Numbered from the stretch's first letter, positions 46,581 to 56,881 are shown. The stretch: 64,000 nucleotides of DNA from Candidatus Kapaibacterium sp. (GCA_026390695.1 JAPLFL010000118.1:146063-210062); one strand, 5' to 3'. Numbers and translations: made by a program. The notes: a model not told the origin generated them from the letters alone.

Positions 46581-49500
46581 TTAATTTTTAATGAATTTTG
46601 TGAAAATCTTCGTTGCACCTGCACTAATACTGATTACATACATACCATCGGGTTGGCTAACAAATTTGATATTCTTAAGGAATAATCCGCTATCAATCGC
46701 CTCTACTGTTGAATACAGCCTATTTCCAAGTAAAGTGTAGATTTCAATTCCTATATTCTGGGCTTGTTCAATTCTGCTCTCAATAATAACCGAACCTTGA
46801 AAATATGAGACTTTAAAAGCTGAATTATTTAATATCTCTTTTACATCGACAACTATCTGTATAGAATCACTCACAGCCTTGCAACCGTTTGTGTCAGTTA
46901 TTTCAACCTTGTAAAATCCAGATGCCATTAAGGCTATTGATGAATTAGTATCAGAAGTTTGTTTCGTTCCGTTTAAATACCATTGGTAATGTGCTGCAGT
47001 TCCGATTGCAACAAGCATATTTTTATCACGATTGACTTGTGGAGCCGCTGGTTTGGGCACCTGAACGATAGTTATAGGTTTTGAATTCGAAACACAGCCA
47101 AAGCTGCTTGTACCGCTAACGGTGTATGTGCCGGGTTTTTTAATAACTATTTTTCTTAATGTATCTCCAGATGACCATTTATATTTTGCAAAGCCAAACG
47201 AAGCGGATAGAGTTATACTATCAACATCGCAAAGTATAGTTCTGGAGCCGATACTGCTTACTATCATATCATTATAGGGATAAGAATTTACAGTAATTAC
47301 ATCTGAAATATCCGAACAACCATTAGTATCTGTTGCCATAACAAAATAATCTCCGGATTCTGTTATTTTAATTTTTGTTGCAGTTGAATTATTTGACCAT
47401 TTATAATTGTATTTCGGGCTAACAATTTCAATAATAAGGCTGTCACCCTGACAGAAAGATGTATTGCCAGTTAATTTAAGAACCGTTTTATCGATATTAC
47501 ATTGATAAATTGAAGACTCCCAGATGCCTCTTCCGAAAGTACCGGCGCGGAGTTTCCCGTTTGCATAATTTATTTCGAGATCCATGATAACGACATTGGG
47601 CAACCCCTCATTAAATTCCATCCAGCTATTGGAGTTCCTGTCTTTGTAGAAAATCCCGATATCAGTACCAATGAATATTCTATCTGATGTATTTTTTTGA
47701 TAAACAATGCAATTAACGGGAAGGGCTGGTAAATTATAAGTAATATCTTTCAAGCTTTTTCCGTCCCATTCCCAAACCTTTGTCGATTTTGTATAGCCCG
47801 AACATGTGATCCATGCACGGTTTGGAATGGTTGGGTCGATTGCCACTCCCGTAATGGTAAGTCCAGCATTCATTATTGTTGTCCACTGGCTTCCACCGTT
47901 GGTACTATAGCGCAAGGTATTTGAATTTGCAGCATAGATATAATTAGTATCAGATGGTGCTACAGCCAGGATTGACATCAAATCATTCAATTTAAGATTA
48001 GTAAGTTTATACCAGTTTGCACCGTAATCATCAGATTTCCAAATGTCGTTATAACCTGCATATAGTGTAGATGATTTCTTTGGATTGAGTATGAATGGCG
48101 TTATCCATGCTCCATCTACTCCAGTAATACGATAATCCAAAATATTATCAAAATTATTTGCACCATTCGTAGTTTTAAAAAAAGATCCATAATATAGCGA
48201 AACATATCCGATATTGGAATTATTAGGATCTACGGCGTTATCCATTCCATCACCGCCATAGACCAATGACCATTTGGTACCATTATTAACAAATGAGCCA
48301 TTGTCTTGATTTCCGGTATATATTATATTTGGATTCTGAGCGGAACTTGAAAATCTGTAAACTTCGGTTATGGATAATGTATTATTTAATTCATTCCATG
48401 TTTTTCCATGATCGGTAGAGCTGGTGATGCCCCCATCGTTTGTGCAATAAAGATTATCATCGGCATCATACTGTAAATCATGAATATCAGCATGAACAAA
48501 TGGTTCATTATAGCCCTGCCAGTGCGTTATCCGCGAGAATGAACTAGCTTCGTTTTTTGATTGCCAGACATTAACTCCACCCACATAAACCCATTTTTTA
48601 TCGTTTGCATTTACAGCAATTGCAAGGTCATAATTACCTTGACCTCTCGGATCGGCGCCATCAGGGTCATTTGCAAGTATATTCGGTGAAGTGCATTTTG
48701 TTAGCCATGTATCACCGCCATCGGTCGATTGTAGAACGGCTTGCAATCCATTTGAAGATCTTTTTGCAGCAACAGCATATACATATTTTGCATCAAGTGG
48801 AGTGACGGCTAATGCAATTCTGCAGGCTCCTGTAACTGTTTTAACGGATTTCCAGGTATTCCCGTAATTTGTTGAAACTTGAATATACGAATCCGTACCT
48901 GAGACAGTAGCAGCTATAATCCTTGATTGATCATTAGTACTGAATTCCATATCGCGGACTATTCCTGAAACAAGTGTCCGAGTCCATGTATTGCCACCAT
49001 CACTGCTAACATGGATACCGGTTGATGTTCCAGCAATTACTAAATTCGGATTTGTCCGAGAAACAAGTAAACGTGCAACCAAAGTATTTTGATCAAGTGT
49101 AAATGATTGACCTGTAACTGCCCATGAGTTGCCACCATCGGTAGATTTTATTATACCTATGGAATATCCGTGAGACATAAAACTTCCGTCAGCATCGCCC
49201 GTTGCAACATATATTACTTGAGGATTGGCTTCTGAAAAAGCAATATCGGAAACTCCGATGGATAAAAATTGAGAAAAGTCAATTACATTCCATGTTTTCC
49301 CCTTATCCGTTGACTTCCAGAGTCCACCGCTTGCAGAGCCAATCCAGACTGATCCATCGGGTGCAAAACGGACAATATTAACTCTGCCAATGCCATAAGC
49401 ATCGTAATAAAGGTGATTTTCCGGACTGTTCTTTGGACCAATGAGCTTCCAGTCAGCTTTTAAAGACGATTGTAAATTATTTTTGCGATTCTTATCTCTG

Positions 49501-49745
49501 AAATTATTTACTGATTCGATGATTTTTTTATTATCTGGAAATTTCCCGTCAGCAAAGGTTCTTTGTCCCCAAAAGTATTCCCAGCGCTTAAATTGTTTCC
49601 AGCCTGAACCTTTTGTGATTGGAGAATGGCTATAATAGTCAGTGTAATATTTGCGAATATCAAAAAAGTTGGCAGAATCAGCAATGGTATTGGCTTTCGT
49701 GCTAACAGTAAAAATCAATAATAACAATGGAATTAAAATTTTCAT
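46581..49745 (-). CDS. Large secreted Asp-box protein with Ig-like repeats and T9SS sorting domain (paralogue A)
   Basis: 1054 residues. A signal peptide (ILIPLLLLIFTVSTKA) is followed by the N-terminal motif KGSGWKQFKRWEYFWGQRTF shared with its neighbour. A ~700-residue beta-propeller region carries many Asp-boxes (KSTDKGKTWNVI, KSTDGGNSWAVT, SSTDHGKTWNEL). Three Ig/SprB-like domains follow (CQGDSLIIEI, NGCSDISDVITV, NGCKAVSDSIQI), then a T9SS sorting domain (ending KIFTKFIKN). Very similar along its length to the gene at 50124. Transcribed with tsaD and waaA by position. Function unknown; adhesin or polymer-binding roles are possible. Confidence 0.86.
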   Translation of the reverse strand: MKILIPLLLLIFTVSTKANTIADSANFFDIRKYYTDYYSHSPITKGSGWKQFKRWEYFWGQRTFADGKFPDNKKIIESVNNFRDKNRKNNLQSSLKADWKLIGPKNSPENHLYYDAYGIGRVNIVRFAPDGSVWIGSASGGLWKSTDKGKTWNVIDFSQFLSIGVSDIAFSEANPQVIYVATGDADGSFMSHGYSIGIIKSTDGGNSWAVTGQSFTLDQNTLVARLLVSRTNPNLVIAGTSTGIHVSSDGGNTWTRTLVSGIVRDMEFSTNDQSRIIAATVSGTDSYIQVSTNYGNTWKSVKTVTGACRIALAVTPLDAKYVYAVAAKRSSNGLQAVLQSTDGGDTWLTKCTSPNILANDPDGADPRGQGNYDLAIAVNANDKKWVYVGGVNVWQSKNEASSFSRITHWQGYNEPFVHADIHDLQYDADDNLYCTNDGGITSSTDHGKTWNELNNTLSITEVYRFSSSAQNPNIIYTGNQDNGSFVNNGTKWSLVYGGDGMDNAVDPNNSNIGYVSLYYGSFFKTTNGANNFDNILDYRITGVDGAWITPFILNPKKSSTLYAGYNDIWKSDDYGANWYKLTNLKLNDLMSILAVAPSDTNYIYAANSNTLRYSTNGGSQWTTIMNAGLTITGVAIDPTIPNRAWITCSGYTKSTKVWEWDGKSLKDITYNLPALPVNCIVYQKNTSDRIFIGTDIGIFYKDRNSNSWMEFNEGLPNVVIMDLEINYANGKLRAGTFGRGIWESSIYQCNIDKTVLKLTGNTSFCQGDSLIIEIVSPKYNYKWSNNSTATKIKITESGDYFVMATDTNGCSDISDVITVNSYPYNDMIVSSIGSRTILCDVDSITLSASFGFAKYKWSSGDTLRKIVIKKPGTYTVSGTSSFGCVSNSKPITIVQVPKPAAPQVNRDKNMLVAIGTAAHYQWYLNGTKQTSDTNSSIALMASGFYKVEITDTNGCKAVSDSIQIVVDVKEILNNSAFKVSYFQGSVIIESRIEQAQNIGIEIYTLLGNRLYSTVEAIDSGLFLKNIKFVSQPDGMYVISISAGATKIFTKFIKN

Positions 49746-50123
49746 GATTAGATCTATATTTTTTATCTTCTAAATAATTTATTCATTTTTTAAATAATCT
49801 TCAAATATGTACAAAGTTTAAAGTTTATAAAGATTTAAAGTAATCACTTGATTTTTATCGAATTATGTTTAAAATTTATAACATTTATCAATTGAAAGTA
49901 TATTTGTTCTTTTATTTTCTATATAACAAATTATTAAATAGAAATTAAACGACTTTAAAATTACGAAAAATCCATTTAAATTAAATCAGACTATTTGATA
50001 TTTTAAAACAAATACAATGAAACAAGAATCATTTTTGCTCATTTCGTTATTGCTCATTGTGCTGGTCTGTTAAATGAGCAATGTCGAAATAAAAATTATA
50101 CAGAATTCAAATAAGGAATGATA
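49746..50123. other. AT-rich spacer between the two paralogues
   Basis: 378 bases without a gene, very AT-rich. The only feature I see is a 20-base block at 49951-49970 that recurs with one change at 53431-53450, in the same orientation, upstream of the second paralogue. Confidence 0.6.
49951..49970 (-). promoter_or_regulatory. Conserved block upstream of paralogue A
   Basis: GACTTTAAAATTACGAAAAA, 206 bases before the start at 49745, matches 19 of 20 bases with the block upstream of the second paralogue. On the minus strand it reads TAATTTTA, close to the FCB -7 box TAnnTTTG. The matching -33 box is not clear, so promoter function is only a suggestion; a shared untranslated leader left by duplication is the alternative. 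Confidence 0.3.
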
Positions 50124-53100
50124 CTACTTGATAAATTTTGCGAATATTTTAGTTTGTCCATATTGGAGGCTAATTATGTATAAACCGTCTGGTTCATTTA
50201 TGAAGTTGATATTTTTTCTGAGAATTCCCTGTTCAGGAAAATCCTGAGAGGAATAAAGCCTGATTCCAATCAAATTGAATATTTCAATATTAAAAGGATG
50301 AAGCTGATCTATAATAGCTTCTAAACCGACGTAACCATCTGAATAACTAATTTTAAAATTCGGATCGTTCAGAAGTTCCTTAATATCAAGAATAATCTGA
50401 ATTGAGTCAGACACGCCGCGACAGCCATTTGAGTCGGTAATTTCAACTTTATAAAATCCATTTGATTTTGCACTTAAAGAAAAATTTGTATCGTTTATAA
50501 GTTTATTTGAATTCAAATACCACTGATAGTGCGCAGCAGGACTGGCTATTAAAGTATTCAAGCTGCGTGTAATCTTGGGCGTCTGCGGATCAGAAAATTG
50601 CAGAATATTAACAGGTTTTGAATCTGAAATACAGTTATCGCTGCTAACACCACGAACCGAATAAATACCGGGTAATTTGATAATTGTTTTTTTTGTTGAA
50701 TCACCATTTGACCAGTAATATTTGGCAAAACCTAATGTAGCTGTTAGAACAAGACTGTCATTAGGACAAATTCCATGTTTTAAATTTGTATTAATGATAA
50801 TGTCATTCTTTGCAAAAACGCTCACCGAAACGACGTCTGACACATCTTTACAATTATTCGAATCGATGGAAGTGACATAATAGATGCCACTCGTGCTAAC
50901 TTTTATTTTTGAAGATGTTTCACCGGTTGACCATTTATAAGAATATTTGGGATTGTTAATCTCTATTGTAAGAGTATCTCCTTGGCAAAATGTAGTTGGG
51001 CCGCTTAATTTCAGACTTGTTCTATCAATATTACATGTTGAAATTGATGTTTCCCAAACTCCACGTCCGAAGGTAGCCGCTCTCAGCATGTTATTAGTGT
51101 AATTATAATCCAGATCGAAAATAACTATATTTGGTAATCCTCCATTAAATTCATTCCAACTGTTCATATTCGATTCTTTATAAAAAACACCAACATCAGT
51201 GCCGATGAAAAGTCTGTCTGAAGTATTTTTCTGATAAAGAATACAATTAACTGGAAGAATTGGTAAATTATATGAAATATCTTTCACTGCTTTACCGTCC
51301 CACTCAAAGATTCGACCAGTTTTAGTATATCCGGAACAACTGATCCATGCCCTTGAAGCATTTGCAGGATCGACGGCAATTGCAGTAATCTGGTTTGTCA
51401 AAGTCATAATAGTTGTCCACTTTGAGCCACCGTTTGTACTTAAACGCACAGCAGTAGGAGTTGCTGCATATATATAATTTGTATCCGACTGAGCTACTGC
51501 TAAAACTCCTATTAATTCCGAGAGTTTAAGATTTGTCAACTTATACCATGTTTTTTTTGAACCATAGTTATCTGATTTCCAAATCTCATCATAACCGGCA
51601 TACAGCGTGGATGAATTTTTAGGATTCAAAATAAATGGTGTAACCCACTCGCCATCGGTACCAGTTGTATTTGAATTTAAAATTGATGAGAAATTGCTGC
51701 CACCGTTAGTTGTCTTATAAAAATCTCCATAATACATAGAAACGTAGCCAATATTGGAATTGACAGGATCAATAGCATTTTCCATACCGTCGCCTCCCTC
51801 AACGACTGACCAATTCGTCCCATTGTATAAAAACGAGCCATTGTCCTGATTTCCGGTGTAGATCATATTTGGATTCTGGATAGATGTTGATAATTTATAA
51901 ATCTCTGTAATAGATAAATTATTATTTTTATCTGTCCATGTTTTTCCGTTATCACTTGAAATAGTGATCCCGCCGTCGTTAGCACAAAATACAACATCAT
52001 TATACGGATTAAAACGAATATCATGAATATCAGCATGAACGTAAGGTTTATTATAATCTCCCTGCCAATCCGAAATTGAATTGAAAGTCACTCCTTCGTC
52101 TTTTGATTGCCAGAGATTTATACCACCGATATAAATCCATTTTTTGTCATAATTATTAACTTCAATTGCAAGATCATAATCTCCCTGGCCATCAGTGCCG
52201 GAGCCGTCAGTTTCAATATTTAATATATTAGGAGTAGTGCATTTAACTTTCCACGAATTTCCGGCATCGGTTGATTGAAGCACTGACTTCAATCCGAGTG
52301 AAGTTTTATCAGCAGCTACAGCATAAATATAATTTGCATCAAGAGAAGTGGTAGCCAAAGCCACTCGGCAGACACCCGTCAAAGTGTAAACTGTTTTCCA
52401 GTTTGCTCCGGAATTAGTCGTAATTTGTAAATACGAAGTTTTACCATCTGATGAGGTTGCGATAATCTTCGAAGGATCTTTAGTATTAAATTTCATATCA
52501 AAAACAAAGTCCGATTGTAGCAACTTGTACCAAACTAAGCCACCATCATTACTGGTATAAATACCGATGGAAGTTCCTGCATATACAAGATTTGGATTAA
52601 CGGGAGATACAAGAATTTTACTGATTATCATATTTTGATCTATTGAGTATGCAAGGTTTGTAATAGCCCAGCTATTGCCACCGTCCGTAGATTTAATAAC
52701 TCCGATTGAATAAACATTTGACATATAACTTCCATCAGCATCACCAGTAGCAACATAAATGATTTTTGGATTGGACTCCGATATTGCAATATCAGAAATT
52801 CCGATCGATAAAAATTGTGAAAAACCAATGACATTCCAAGTCGAACCCGAATCTATTGATTTCCATAAACCTCCGCTTGCAGACCCAGCCCAGACAGTGC
52901 CATCAGGTGAAAAGCGAACACAATTAATTCTACCAACACCGGTATCATCACCGTTTATCAGATTTACAGGATTATTCTTTGGCCCGATAAGCTTCCAGTC
53001 TGATTTCAGTGATGATTGAAGCAAATTATCGGATTTTGCATTTCTAAATCTTTTTAAATCATTCAAAATATTTCGTGTATCCGGGAATTTGCCGTCAAGC

Positions 53101-53294
53101 AAGGTTCTTTGCCCCCAAAAGTATTCAAAACGTTTGAATTTCTTCCAGCCCGAACCCTTTGTTCTTGGTACTTTTGAATAATGAGAATTATTTTGCTTCT
53201 TTATATCTAAGAAATTGAGAGTGTTACTATTAGCATAAACAATTGGAGAAAAAGCAATAATAAAAAAGATAAAGACTGTTTTTATTATCTTCAT
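50124..53294 (-). CDS. Large secreted Asp-box protein with Ig-like repeats and T9SS sorting domain (paralogue B)
   Basis: 1056 residues, same architecture as the gene at 46581: signal peptide, KGSGWKKFKRFEYFWGQRTL, long Asp-box propeller (KSIDSGSTWNVI, KSTDGGNSWAIT, SSDNGKTWTDKNN), three Ig/SprB-like domains (CQGDTLTIEI, NNCKDVSDVVSV, NGCRGVSDSIQI) and a T9SS sorting domain (ending KIFAKFIK). The two lie head-to-tail with a 378-base spacer, so they arose by tandem duplication. Differences are spread evenly with no internal truncation, which suggests both are functional. Function unknown. Confidence 0.86.
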   Translation of the reverse strand: MKIIKTVFIFFIIAFSPIVYANSNTLNFLDIKKQNNSHYSKVPRTKGSGWKKFKRFEYFWGQRTLLDGKFPDTRNILNDLKRFRNAKSDNLLQSSLKSDWKLIGPKNNPVNLINGDDTGVGRINCVRFSPDGTVWAGSASGGLWKSIDSGSTWNVIGFSQFLSIGISDIAISESNPKIIYVATGDADGSYMSNVYSIGVIKSTDGGNSWAITNLAYSIDQNMIISKILVSPVNPNLVYAGTSIGIYTSNDGGLVWYKLLQSDFVFDMKFNTKDPSKIIATSSDGKTSYLQITTNSGANWKTVYTLTGVCRVALATTSLDANYIYAVAADKTSLGLKSVLQSTDAGNSWKVKCTTPNILNIETDGSGTDGQGDYDLAIEVNNYDKKWIYIGGINLWQSKDEGVTFNSISDWQGDYNKPYVHADIHDIRFNPYNDVVFCANDGGITISSDNGKTWTDKNNNLSITEIYKLSTSIQNPNMIYTGNQDNGSFLYNGTNWSVVEGGDGMENAIDPVNSNIGYVSMYYGDFYKTTNGGSNFSSILNSNTTGTDGEWVTPFILNPKNSSTLYAGYDEIWKSDNYGSKKTWYKLTNLKLSELIGVLAVAQSDTNYIYAATPTAVRLSTNGGSKWTTIMTLTNQITAIAVDPANASRAWISCSGYTKTGRIFEWDGKAVKDISYNLPILPVNCILYQKNTSDRLFIGTDVGVFYKESNMNSWNEFNGGLPNIVIFDLDYNYTNNMLRAATFGRGVWETSISTCNIDRTSLKLSGPTTFCQGDTLTIEINNPKYSYKWSTGETSSKIKVSTSGIYYVTSIDSNNCKDVSDVVSVSVFAKNDIIINTNLKHGICPNDSLVLTATLGFAKYYWSNGDSTKKTIIKLPGIYSVRGVSSDNCISDSKPVNILQFSDPQTPKITRSLNTLIASPAAHYQWYLNSNKLINDTNFSLSAKSNGFYKVEITDSNGCRGVSDSIQIILDIKELLNDPNFKISYSDGYVGLEAIIDQLHPFNIEIFNLIGIRLYSSQDFPEQGILRKNINFINEPDGLYIISLQYGQTKIFAKFIK

Positions 53295-53430
53295 ATAAAT
53301 ACCTCAAATAATTTCCAGAGTTGCAAATAAAGCGTAATTTTAAATTGAAGGAAAAATTAATAAATTTATAAATTATATCAATGACTATATTCAAAATTTA
53401 TTAAATATTTCGATTATTATATCTTTCACA

Positions 53431-53450
53431 GACTTCAAAATTACGAAAAA
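53431..53450 (-). promoter_or_regulatory. Conserved block upstream of paralogue B
   Basis: GACTTCAAAATTACGAAAAA, 137 bases before the start at 53294. On the minus strand it contains TAATTTTG, a full match to the FCB -7 consensus TAnnTTTG, but no well-spaced TTTG -33 box is seen. It shares 19 of 20 bases with 49951-49970. Confidence 0.3.
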
Positions 53451-53575
53451 AAACAATTTAATAATACCTTTTAATTATAAAAGACCTTGTGTATTTTCAA
53501 AATATAAGCTAAATTTGTAGTTTATATTAAAATGAAAATTAAAATACTATATATTTAAAACATGAGGAGATTTAA

Positions 53576-55507
53576 TTGAAAAAGAATTACTGGAAACTGC
53601 TATGGATTATACTTCCGGTAGCTTTTGCCTCTTTTTTACTCTTTACTAATAAGATAAAAAGAGGACTTGATTTGCAGGGTGGAATGTACCTCACCCTTGA
53701 AGTCGATATCGTAAAGCTGATCGAAAATACTGCCCGACCCGATTTGGTAGATGATGTGTTCAAACAGGTGATCGATCAGACCCGCAAGGAATCTATCGAA
53801 TCGAAGGATCCTGTTGTTGACATATTTTATAAGCAATTTAAAAATGTGGCATATCCAAAGGGTAAAAAATTAAGCAATTATATGACCATAGTGGATGTTA
53901 ATGATCCTTCGGATGATAAAATCATTGAAAACCTTAGCCATAAAGCTACTATCGCTATTGATCAGGCAAGGGAAGTTATCGGACAGAGAATTAATAAGTG
54001 GGGTGTTTCCGAAACAAGTATTCAGAAACAAGGCTCACAGCGTATTATCGCCGAATTACCCGGATATAACGATGAACAGCAGGTAGAACAGCTTATTAAA
54101 ACTACAGGTCTCCTGGAATTTAGATTACTAAAAAACACAGAAGTAATTGTTAAAGCCTTCCATGAGCTTGATCAGTATATGAAAAATAAGAATCTTGGCA
54201 AACTTGATACTGCAAAAGCCAGTTTGGCTCAAAGTTCCACTACCGTTGCAAAAGCTGCTAACGATACAAGTGCTACTGACACAAACAAGAAAAAGAATCC
54301 GAATAATCCTTATGAAGGAATGACACCGGAACAGCAACAAAAGGCATATTCCACCGATCACCCCTTTGTTTCGTTATTTGGGACGGGTTATTATGATGCT
54401 GAACAGAAGCAATCAATGAATATTTTCTATATAAATTCCAATTTCCCTCAGGGTGATGGCTATTCGTTTACAATTCTTCCAGAAATGTGGGATAGTGTTA
54501 GAAAAATTCTTGAAAATCCGGAATTCTCAAAATTTATTCCTAAAGACCTCGAACTTTTTCATGGATATAACAAAGAAAAAGACAGATCAGGTAAAGAATA
54601 TTATGAATTATACTGTTTGAAGAAAATTCCCGAACTTACTGGAACTGTAATTACTGAAGCCCGCTCTGCTCACGATCCTACAACAGGTCAACCTATGGTT
54701 CTGATGAGCATGAACTCCGAAGGTTCTGCATCTTGGGAAACAATTACAAAAGAGAATATTAAAAAGAGAATTGCAATTGTTCTTGACTCTGCTGTTCGTT
54801 CGGCTCCGACCGTTCAAAACGTGATTTCAGGCGGTAGTTCACAGATTACAGGTATGAAAAACGAAGCTGAATCGCACTTGCTCGAAATTGCACTTAATAC
54901 AGGAGTATTGCAGGCACCGATTATTGTTCGCGAAAAACGTGTTGTCGGACCTTCACTTGGTAGTGATTCAATTAATAAAGGAATGACCGCAACCGGTATC
55001 GCTTTTGCTCTCGTTATCCTCTTTATGTTGGTTTATTATGCAAAAGGTGGATTGGTAGCAGATTTTGCCGTGTTTATGAATATTTTTATGCTGATTGGTG
55101 TTTTAGCAGGATTTGGCGGAACCCTTACCTTACCCGGTATAGCAGGTATTATCCTGACGGTGGCTATGGCTGTGGATGCGAACATTCTTGTATTTGAGCG
55201 TATCCGTGAAGAATTGCGCAAAGGACGTTCCTTACGCTCGGCTATCGACGAAGGCTTCAGCAAGGCTTTAGCAGCCGTTATTGATACTCACGTAACCACG
55301 TTTATCACCGGATTAATCCTCTATTTCTTCGGAACCGGACCGATTCAGGGATTTGCTTTGACATTAATGATCGGTATTATCTTCACATTTTTCACAGCAA
55401 TATTTATTTCAAGAAGGATTATTGAAATGATACTCTCACCAGGAGCTACCGAATTCAACTTTGGACAACCGAAAATTTATAAAAACGCAAGCGAAGGAGT
55501 AAAATAA
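53576..55507 (+). CDS. secD: Protein translocase subunit SecD
   Basis: 643 residues. With SecF it uses the proton-motive force to complete export through SecYEG. An N-terminal helix is followed by the conserved RGLDLQGGMYLTLEVD, a large periplasmic region, and five C-terminal helices with MAVDANILVFERIREELRKG. Between ~215 and 245 lies a low-complexity Ala/Thr/Asn/Lys stretch, an insertion typical of some lineages. The start is TTG at 53576, chosen because AGGAGA ends five bases before it; the ATG at 53562 gives only a five-codon frame. The stop shares one base with the secF start. Confidence 0.96.
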   Translation: MKKNYWKLLWIILPVAFASFLLFTNKIKRGLDLQGGMYLTLEVDIVKLIENTARPDLVDDVFKQVIDQTRKESIESKDPVVDIFYKQFKNVAYPKGKKLSNYMTIVDVNDPSDDKIIENLSHKATIAIDQAREVIGQRINKWGVSETSIQKQGSQRIIAELPGYNDEQQVEQLIKTTGLLEFRLLKNTEVIVKAFHELDQYMKNKNLGKLDTAKASLAQSSTTVAKAANDTSATDTNKKKNPNNPYEGMTPEQQQKAYSTDHPFVSLFGTGYYDAEQKQSMNIFYINSNFPQGDGYSFTILPEMWDSVRKILENPEFSKFIPKDLELFHGYNKEKDRSGKEYYELYCLKKIPELTGTVITEARSAHDPTTGQPMVLMSMNSEGSASWETITKENIKKRIAIVLDSAVRSAPTVQNVISGGSSQITGMKNEAESHLLEIALNTGVLQAPIIVREKRVVGPSLGSDSINKGMTATGIAFALVILFMLVYYAKGGLVADFAVFMNIFMLIGVLAGFGGTLTLPGIAGIILTVAMAVDANILVFERIREELRKGRSLRSAIDEGFSKALAAVIDTHVTTFITGLILYFFGTGPIQGFALTLMIGIIFTFFTAIFISRRIIEMILSPGATEFNFGQPKIYKNASEGVK

Positions 55508-56466
55508 TGGAATTTTTTCATGGAACTAATATAGACTTTGTTGGAAAGAGACTTCTTTTCTTTGTTATTTCTGCAGTTGCAACTGCTTTTGGTTTATTAG
55601 CAGTATTTGTAATCGGAATTGATTATGGTATCGATTTCCGCGGAGGAACAGAAATTCAGTTGACTTTCAATAAAACAATAACAACCGAACAATTGCGCCA
55701 TACTATCAGTTCAATCGGTATCGAAGGAGCTGAAATTAAATCACTCAAGTCAGGTGAAGCTGAAACCAGACAATATATTATCAGAATCCTCCAATCGGAA
55801 GGCGCTGCTAATAAAGTTTTTGAAGCTATGGAAAAAGATTATCCCGGAGCAAGAATACCCGGTTTAACCAAAATTGATGACGTAGGCCCGAAAATCGGAG
55901 GCGAATTGAAGAAGCAAGCATTTATCGCTGTTTTTCTTTCGGTTATAGCCATTCTGCTTTATATAGCTTTCAGATTTGAATTTATCTGGGGGCTTGGCGC
56001 AATCATAGCTCTTCTGCATGACGTTTTGTTCACATTCTCTATGCTTGTCATCGTCCAAAAGACTGGGATCATCAAATTAGAAGTCGATTTATCAATGTTA
56101 GCTGCTATGTTGACGGTTATTGGTTTCTCGGTTAATGATACCGTTATCGTGTTCGATCGTATCCGTGAGAACAAAACAAAGCATAAAGGTATGAACTTTG
56201 TTAAATTGATCAACCTGAGTATTAACGAAACATTGAGTAGAACTATTAATACGGTTTTGACCGTTGTAATGGTGCTAACAACGATGGTTCTGTTCGGTGG
56301 TGAAGTATTACGCGGATTTTCCTTTACAATGCTTGTAGGTATAATTGTCGGAACATATTCATCAATATATATTGCGAGTTCGTATGTGATCTGGCATCTT
56401 GAGAAATTCAAGAAAATGGATTTCACGACCGTTGAAAAGAATCAGCCGGTTAAAGTTAAAGCATAA
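55507..56466 (+). CDS. secF: Protein translocase subunit SecF
   Basis: 319 residues with six membrane helices. The N-terminal GIDYGIDFRGGTEIQL, the middle VGPKIGGELKKQAFIAV and the helix-4 region VNDTVIVFDRIREN are diagnostic. It works in complex with SecD. TAATG at 55505-55509 couples it to secD. A 17-bp perfect hairpin follows the stop at 56471-56509. Confidence 0.96.
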   Translation: MEFFHGTNIDFVGKRLLFFVISAVATAFGLLAVFVIGIDYGIDFRGGTEIQLTFNKTITTEQLRHTISSIGIEGAEIKSLKSGEAETRQYIIRILQSEGAANKVFEAMEKDYPGARIPGLTKIDDVGPKIGGELKKQAFIAVFLSVIAILLYIAFRFEFIWGLGAIIALLHDVLFTFSMLVIVQKTGIIKLEVDLSMLAAMLTVIGFSVNDTVIVFDRIRENKTKHKGMNFVKLINLSINETLSRTINTVLTVVMVLTTMVLFGGEVLRGFSFTMLVGIIVGTYSSIYIASSYVIWHLEKFKKMDFTTVEKNQPVKVKA

Positions 56467-56470
56467 ATTT

Positions 56471-56509
56471 ATCATCTCGTTCCCAAGTCCAGCTTGGGAA
56501 CGAGATGAT
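56471..56509. repeat. Perfect 17-bp inverted repeat after secF
   Basis: ATCATCTCGTTCCCAAG (56471-56487), a 5-base loop, and its exact complement (56493-56509). The sequence resembles the CGTTCCCAAG-type palindromes scattered through many bacterial genomes. It lies 5 bases after the secF stop and could act as a terminator or mRNA 3-prime protector, but no T-run follows. Confidence 0.8.
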
Positions 56510-56533
56510 TGTATAAATTAATGGAAAAAAATA

Positions 56534-56881
56534 ATGGAAGCACAAATTACATCAACAAGCAATAATGTTCCAATTGCAATGATCAAATTGGAAAAACAGA
56601 TTCTTGGCGGAACTGAAGCTCTACTTTTTTCCTCCAAAATGCGTGAGTTGGTTGCTATGAAAATCGGATCAGTCGTAATTGATCTTAGTTCAGTGGAATC
56701 GATGAATAGCAGTGGGCTTGGTATGCTTGTTAGCGGACTGAGCACATTAAAAAACGCTGGTTCAAACATGCTATTGGCAAATGTGCCGGAAAAAGTGATG
56801 AATCTTCTTACAATGACTCACCTTGATAAAATTCTGAAAATTTTTTCAAATGTTGATGAAGCAGTATCGAGTTTGAATTAA
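56534..56881 (+). CDS. STAS domain protein (anti-sigma factor antagonist type)
   Basis: 115 residues, a single STAS domain (IKLEKQILGGTEALLF, VVIDLSSVESMNSSGLGMLV, MTHLDKILKIF). The site equivalent to the phosphorylated serine of SpoIIAA is Ser59 in MNSSGLG; the usual preceding Asp is Asn here. Such proteins are switched by a serine kinase of the RsbW/SpoIIAB kind and control sigma factors or other partners. No kinase or phosphatase gene is in the window, so the partner must be elsewhere. Follows secF by 67 bases, past the hairpin. Confidence 0.9.
   Translation: MEAQITSTSNNVPIAMIKLEKQILGGTEALLFSSKMRELVAMKIGSVVIDLSSVESMNSSGLGMLVSGLSTLKNAGSNMLLANVPEKVMNLLTMTHLDKILKIFSNVDEAVSSLN

Noticed and set aside
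55959..56426. 155-codon minus-strand open frame
   Set aside because: Antisense to the conserved membrane part of secF, with no start signal.
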